Below the pieces are notes generated by a model. That model made no database searches and was not told where the DNA came from. It saw only the letters and a list, made by a program, of their open reading frames with translations. Both the position numbers and the translations under genes were made by a program. Of a stretch of 40,548 bases of DNA, positions 37,405 through 40,548 are shown piece by piece (the first letter of the stretch is position 1; the number at the start of each line of letters is the position of its first letter). Where the stretch lies: IMG/VR virus record IMGVR_UViG_3300037156_000040, positions 1 through 40,548 of that record. One strand, written 5' to 3'. The DNA is from a virus.

Positions 37405-37895
37405 TGGCAGAGTATAAGGTAACTAAAGTATCAGACAAGGTTAGGACTTGGAACGGCCCGAATGGAGCAATCTACTACCACAAAGTAATGCTGGAAGGCC
37501 ACGATAGACCTGTTTCTATCGGTAAGAAAACACCCAACTCAATTACGGTTGGACAAACGGTAACGGGTGATATTACGGATGATCCAAAGTTTGATGAAGA
37601 TAAGTTTAAGGCCACGAGTACACAGAGCCAAGATAGGCAGTTTAAGGGCGACCCCGATACCAGGAACTCTATCGAATGGCAGACAGCTCTCAAAGCCGCT
37701 ACAGAGACCGTACGAGACTTCTGGGGCTTTAAGGTTGTATCTTCATCTATGACACTAGAGGACTATCGTAATCAAGTAATTGATACGGCCTCCGTCTACG
37801 CTAAGACCGTCCAAGATAAGCCAGAGGTATCACAGGTGCGTGAGTTTTCAGATGAGGAAGCAGAGGAGGTCGTCGTAGACGATATACCATTTTAA
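37404..37895 (+). CDS. Single-strand DNA-binding-like protein with acidic DDIPF tail
   Basis: 163 residues. N-terminal beta-rich part compatible with an OB fold (TKVSDKVRTWNGPNGAIYYHKVMLEG ... SIGKKTPNSITVGQTVTGDI) and an acidic end EEAEEVVVDDIPF, the classic SSB tail that recruits repair and replication partners. Ribosome site AAGGAGG. It would coat single-stranded phage DNA during host-driven replication or recombination. Lower certainty for the fold than for the tail. Confidence 0.7.
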   Translation: MAEYKVTKVSDKVRTWNGPNGAIYYHKVMLEGHDRPVSIGKKTPNSITVGQTVTGDITDDPKFDEDKFKATSTQSQDRQFKGDPDTRNSIEWQTALKAATETVRDFWGFKVVSSSMTLEDYRNQVIDTASVYAKTVQDKPEVSQVREFSDEEAEEVVVDDIPF

Positions 37896-38233
37896 TGCTT
37901 GGTAAAGTAAGAAAAGTACAAAAGACGGTAGAACGAGTCTTATCGGAGAACACAAAGACTCGTGACTCAGACCAACTCCTCATCCTAGAGGTATGGCAGA
38001 AGCAGGGGCTTGTTCTAACCCTAGAACAACGCTACCACTTTATGAGCGTTGCAAACCCTGAGAGTATTCGCAGAACGAGGCAGAAGCTCCAACAAGAGGG
38101 TAAATACCTACCGAGTCCAAAGATCGCTAGAGAACGAAAGCTCAGATCATACGAGATGGAACAGGCCATACCAGCCTTAAAACCCCGAATGAAGTATAAC
38201 GAGCAAACGAGAACGATGGAGATATACGAATGA
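37895..38233 (+). CDS. Conserved basic phage protein
   Basis: 112 residues. The stretch NPESIRRTRQKLQQEGKYLP matches a motif common in small phage DNA-binding or replication-region proteins. Highly basic throughout, so nucleic-acid binding is likely. Overlaps the SSB-like stop as TAATG. Confidence 0.6.
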   Translation: MLGKVRKVQKTVERVLSENTKTRDSDQLLILEVWQKQGLVLTLEQRYHFMSVANPESIRRTRQKLQQEGKYLPSPKIARERKLRSYEMEQAIPALKPRMKYNEQTRTMEIYE

Positions 38234-38340
38234 ATATCTACTGTATTAAATGTCTATGGTTAATTAAAAAAGGAACCCTCCTGCAACATTATGCAGATTG
38301 TCATCCAACTAGATTTCAACAATACGAAAGGGATAAATAA
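38230..38340 (+). CDS. 36-residue C2HC zinc-finger peptide
   Basis: MNIYCIKCLWLIKKGTLLQH, then YADCHPTRFQQYERDK. CxxC followed by HxxxxCH fits a single small zinc finger. The start overlaps the previous stop as ATGA, and its stop directly precedes the next ATG. Confidence 0.55.
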   Translation: MNIYCIKCLWLIKKGTLLQHYADCHPTRFQQYERDK

Positions 38341-38553
38341 ATGGCTGGAACAAAACTTGGAGGCCAGCGAGCCGCCGCAACTAATAAACAACGCTACGGC
38401 CTTGATTTTTACAAAATGATCGGCAAAGCCGGTGGTACAAAGTCTCGGGGAGGAGGTTTTGCCTCAGAGAAGATCGGTAAAGATGGTCTAACGGGACAAG
38501 AACGCTCTGTAGTTGCTGGGAAGAAGGGAGCCTTTAGGAAGAAGCATGAATAA
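38341..38553 (+). CDS. Small KGG-like conserved phage protein
   Basis: 70 residues: LGGQRAAATNKQRYGLDFYK and later IGKAGGTKSRGGGFASEKIG. This recurring phage and bacterial pattern (GGxxAAxTNKxRYGxDFY, KGG motifs) is related to small stress-type proteins; it is disordered and basic. Starts immediately after the previous stop. Confidence 0.65.
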   Translation: MAGTKLGGQRAAATNKQRYGLDFYKMIGKAGGTKSRGGGFASEKIGKDGLTGQERSVVAGKKGAFRKKHE

Positions 38554-38674
38554 GATCACGCCCGCTTTTCACTACCTTGCTTGCCTTACGGCGATCATCT
38601 TTGGGGCCATGTGGATAACTGGCTATATTACCTCTTTACTACTTATGTTATATAGCGTACACTTAGGGTACTAA
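38546..38674 (+). CDS. 42-residue membrane peptide
   Basis: MNKITPAFHYLACLTAIIFG then AMWITGYITSLLLMLYSVHLGY: one long or two short transmembrane helices. It overlaps the upstream gene by 8 bases. Ribosome site AGGAAGAAG. Role unknown. Confidence 0.55.
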   Translation: MNKITPAFHYLACLTAIIFGAMWITGYITSLLLMLYSVHLGY

Positions 38675-38687
38675 GGGAGAGAATAAA

Positions 38688-38855
38688 GTGAGTAAGCTAA
38701 AACCAATTGATTGTCCGACCTGCGAAGGTCACGGTGTAGTAGAAGGGGGAACCTGCACAGAATGTAAGGGTTTAACCTATGTTTATATCGAGGACGAACC
38801 AAAGCCCAAGCGTAAACTTAAGATCGGTAACGATCACTACGAGAGGTTGAAATGA
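38688..38855 (+). CDS. Mini zinc-hairpin protein
   Basis: 55 residues from GTG 38688 with GGGAGAG 6 bases upstream. CPTCEGHG and CTECKGLTYV form a single DnaJ-type zinc module, then a Lys-rich helix. Fourth member of the family; ends in an ATGA overlap with the repeat protein. Confidence 0.6.
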   Translation: MSKLKPIDCPTCEGHGVVEGGTCTECKGLTYVYIEDEPKPKRKLKIGNDHYERLK

Positions 38856-39568
38856 AAACCAGATATAAGTTCCTAAATTTAAAAGGTAAAAAGATAGTCT
38901 CAGCTCATGGAGACACCGCCTGGAAGATCGGAGAATGGCAACATGTCAACGGCAAGATCATACCCTGCGAAAACGGCCTACATAGTTCTAAACTGATTTT
39001 AGATGCACTGAGTTATGTTAATGGTGAGGTTTTCGCCAAAGTTGAGATCAAGGGTAAAACCGTAACCGAGGGTGATAAAGAAGCCAGCTCAGATATGCGA
39101 ATAATTAAAGCCTACAAGTGGACGAAAAAAGACTCGGTAGCTTTGTCAATTTATTCGGCTGAGAAGTGTTTAGACAACTTCGAGAAGATTTTTCCGAATG
39201 ATGACCGACCTCGTAAAGCAATTGAGGCTGCAAAACTATGGTTAGAAAAGCCCACTAAGAAAAATGAGTCTGCTGCTAGGTCTGCTGCTTGGTCTGCTGA
39301 GTCTGCTTGGTCTGCTGCTAGGTCTGCTGCTAGGTCTGCTGAGTCTGCTAGGTCTGCTGAGTCTGCTAGGTCTGCTGCTTGGTCTGCTGAGTCTGCTTGG
39401 TCTGCTGCTAGGTCTGCTGCTTGGTCTGCTGCTTGGTCTGCTGCTAGGTCTGCTGCTAGGTCTGCTGAGTCTGCTGCTTGGTCTGCTGAGTCTGCTGCTA
39501 GAGAGAGAACCCTAAAAGACATTAACAAATGGCTCGTCAATCACATTGAAGATATGGAGGAGTTATGA
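38852..39568 (+). CDS. DUF7666-like protein with a Ser-Ala-(W/R/E) array
   Basis: 238 residues. N-terminal domain (1-130): GDTAWKIGEWQHVNGKIIPCENGLHSSK and ASSDMRIIKAYKW, resembling the DUF7666/Imm5-like phage family, then NDDRPRKAIEAAKLWLE. Residues 139-216 are a perfect-codon array of (SAAR)/(SAAW)/(SAE) units, followed by RERTLKDINKWLVNHI. The array should form an Ala-rich helix studded with Trp and Arg. Function unknown. Confidence 0.65.
   Translation: MKTRYKFLNLKGKKIVSAHGDTAWKIGEWQHVNGKIIPCENGLHSSKLILDALSYVNGEVFAKVEIKGKTVTEGDKEASSDMRIIKAYKWTKKDSVALSIYSAEKCLDNFEKIFPNDDRPRKAIEAAKLWLEKPTKKNESAARSAAWSAESAWSAARSAARSAESARSAESARSAAWSAESAWSAARSAAWSAAWSAARSAARSAESAAWSAESAARERTLKDINKWLVNHIEDMEEL
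39266..39499 (+). repeat. In-frame SA(A)(R/W/E) codon array
   Basis: 78 codons made only of TCT, GCT, AGG, TGG and GAG. Units are TCTGCTGCT-AGG/TGG and TCTGCT-GAG, in irregular order. No synonymous change anywhere, so the array is young or homogenised. Confidence 0.95.
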
Positions 39569-39747
39569 AACTCGATTACGAATACATAGAGAACCAAGAG
39601 GATGTTCGCAAACATATCCAAGATTGTGAGAGTCGTCATGTCCAACAAGTAGCCTACTCAACTTTCCATGATAGCCTCACGCAGATCTGTTATGGGTGCT
39701 TAGTAGTAAGAAGTAACATCGTCCCTAACCCAGGAGATACTAAATGA
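39565..39747 (+). CDS. Small protein between the two repeat genes
   Basis: 60 residues. LDYEYIENQEDVRKHIQDCE and CYGCLVV with a further Cys/His set (CESRHVQQ) suggest metal binding. It ends NPGDTK with the junction repeat shared with other gene ends of this operon. Overlaps both neighbours as ATGA. Confidence 0.6.
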   Translation: MKLDYEYIENQEDVRKHIQDCESRHVQQVAYSTFHDSLTQICYGCLVVRSNIVPNPGDTK

Positions 39748-39751
39748 GAGA
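39732..39751 (+). repeat. Gene-junction repeat, copy C
   Basis: Exact 20-bp match to 170-189 although it joins a different gene pair, again encoding GDTK-stop and MRE-start. Confidence 0.85.
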
Positions 39752-40508
39752 GATTACTATGAAAGCATATTTAGGCAAAGAGTCGGTTAAAACTAAATAC
39801 ATTAAACGAGTAGAAGCTCACGCTAAGGCCGACGAGATCGTTAAAGGCCAGTATTGGTCAGAGGGTAAGGGTTGTGCTGTTGGTTGTACGATTGAGGGAG
39901 CCGACCACAAGAAATACGAGACTCAGCTTGGTATCCCCGCCGAGGTAGCTTATTTAGAGGACTCGATATTTGAGGGTCTGCCTAATTCCGAGGCGATGGA
40001 GTTCCCCTTAAAGTTCTTACAGGCTATCCCCGTTGGAGCTGATCTATCTCTCGTTACGGCCAAGTTTATGATCTGGCAGTTTGAGGACAAGAAGTTTGGC
40101 CTATCACAGATTAAAGAGGTAAAAGCAGACAAAGAGCTAATGAAGGTCTGTCGTGATCTTGTTGCTCTCTATCAGCGAAAAGTAGATGGTGGAACCGTTA
40201 CCGATAAGGAATGGGACGACCTGTATGAAAGGGCTGGGGCTGGGGCTAGGGCTAGGGCTTGGGCTTGGGCTTGGGCTAGGGCTTGGGCTGGGGCTGGGGC
40301 TGGGGCTAGGGCTAGGGCTTGGGCTAGGGCTTGGGCTGGGGCTTGGGCTAGGGCTGGGGCTAGGGCTTGGGCTGGGGCTTGGGCTAGGGCTGGGGCTTGG
40401 GCTAGGGCTTGGGCTGGGGCTGGGGCTTGGGCTTGGGCTTACGACGAAGCACCTTACTGGTCTGCCGCCGCTGAGAAGCTTCTTGCCCTACTAGGAGATA
40501 CTAAATGA
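39744..40508 (+). CDS. Conserved phage protein with a hypervariable GA/RA/WA array
   Basis: 254 residues. N-terminal 160 residues ([44 protein letters not shown]-like [14 protein letters not shown]) are a conserved phage family that often carries Ala/Trp-rich extensions; its function is unknown. Residues 163-232 are 35 (G/R/W)-A dipeptides, then [22 protein letters not shown]. The array version at the left end differs, so length and order are uncertain. Confidence 0.7.
   Translation: MREITMKAYLGKESVKTKYIKRVEAHAKADEIVKGQYWSEGKGCAVGCTIEGADHKKYETQLGIPAEVAYLEDSIFEGLPNSEAMEFPLKFLQAIPVGADLSLVTAKFMIWQFEDKKFGLSQIKEVKADKELMKVCRDLVALYQRKVDGGTVTDKEWDDLYERAGAGARARAWAWAWARAWAGAGAGARARAWARAWAGAWARAGARAWAGAWARAGAWARAWAGAGAWAWAYDEAPYWSAAAEKLLALLGDTK
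40230..40439 (+). repeat. NGGGCT hexamer array, right-end version (35 units)
   Basis: Thirty-five perfect units, order R G G R R W W W R W G G G R R W R W G W R G R W G W R G W R W G G W W. The first base is G, A or T, never C, and GCT is invariant. Runs of GGG every six bases fit the G-quadruplex rule along the whole tract. Confidence 0.95.
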
Positions 40509-40548
40509 GAGAACAACGACCAATTAAGTTTAGAGCGTGGCATCAAGC
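40423..40548. repeat. Terminal overlap, right copy
   Basis: Identical to 100-225; it marks the circularisation join. Confidence 0.9.
40505..40548 (+). CDS. YopX-like protein, start only (duplicate by overlap)
   Basis: Begins [14 protein letters not shown], the first codons of the gene annotated in full at 182-601. It is cut by the window end. Confidence 0.85.
   Translation, partial: MREQRPIKFRAWHQ

Noticed and set aside
39264-39515. Frames of Leu/Gly repeats (LLGLLLGL) on the plus strand and Ala/Asp repeats on the minus strand over the array
   Set aside because: They are shadows: a stop-free repeat stays open in several frames. The frame continuous with the conserved domain is the real one.
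40230-40439. Diversity-generating retroelement target
   Set aside because: No reverse transcriptase or template repeat is visible, and variation is limited to whole repeat units and not adenines.
40230-40439. CRISPR array
   Set aside because: The units are uninterrupted 6-bp coding repeats without spacers.
40186-40494. LGLGLG frame over the hexamer array
   Set aside because: Shadow of the GA/RA/WA frame for the same reason.
1-40548. Lysogeny module (integrase, attachment site, CI-type repressor)
   Set aside because: No recombinase motif was seen; the ribbon-helix-helix and HTH proteins alone do not show lysogeny.

Overview
The window is an essentially complete genome of a tailed double-stranded DNA phage, probably podovirus-like. 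It is circular or circularly permuted and opened inside a repeat: bases 100-225 recur exactly as 40423-40548, so the gene cut off at the left edge is the one running off the right edge. The visible head and packaging genes are a DUF5681-type small terminase candidate, a PBSX-type large terminase, a 745-residue portal, an acidic scaffold candidate and a major capsid protein. No long tape-measure gene is visible. Two large Ala/Gly/Gln-rich proteins at the end of the structural block look like ejection proteins. I see no integrase, DNA polymerase, RNA polymerase, helicase, tRNA or CRISPR array. The host is unknown. The GH25 muramidase, a secreted Rpf-like transglycosylase and the HGCDGCC-motif protein point to a host with a Gram-positive-type wall (Actinobacteria, or perhaps Saccharibacteria/Patescibacteria); this is inference only. 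Shine-Dalgarno sites are mostly AAGGAG/AGGAGA, GTG starts are frequent, and the standard genetic code fits.

Layout. 1-3760: the end of the early or accessory operon (repeat-protein tail, YopX-like protein, small zinc hairpin, ribbon-helix-helix protein and hypotheticals). 3789-9763: packaging, portal and scaffold. 9842-18550: capsid, decoration candidates and a run of Ser/Thr/Gly-rich fibre-type proteins, including a tandem paralogous pair. 18618-27143: connector or tail proteins, a free-standing HNH nuclease gene and the putative ejection proteins. 27145-29797 (minus strand): a groES-groEL operon followed by four small genes. 29867-32497: lysis region with XhlA-like and other small membrane proteins, an HNH gene and a GH25 endolysin. 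32500-35450: regulatory and nuclease-rich region with a probable small RNA, an endonuclease VII-like gene, a minus-strand Rpf-like gene and a NinG/HNH-like gene. 35456-40548: a tightly overlapping early operon with an HTH protein, SSB-like protein, zinc hairpins and two genes carrying in-frame codon-pair arrays.

Regulation is the most distinctive aspect. Eight intergenic regions in front of late modules share one architecture: a -10 element, 7-8 bases, the tetranucleotide AGGC at the expected transcription start, and then at once an intrinsic terminator, so the default product would be an RNA of roughly 31-36 nt unless the terminator is overridden. A second group of genes (3789, 12498, 19561, 33495 and nearly groES) has a -10 box 6-9 bases before the ATG and looks leaderless. 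A third group, the early promoters at 1003, 35602 and 35806, has good -35 boxes or operator-like dyads in the spacer. Two genes (18618 and the minus-strand 34610) seem to start at AUU.

The other standout is a pair of low-complexity arrays in neighbouring genes (39266-39499 and 40230-40439). They are built from a handful of codons with no synonymous variation. The second is seen in two different unit orders at the two ends of the window, which suggests a hypervariable tract.
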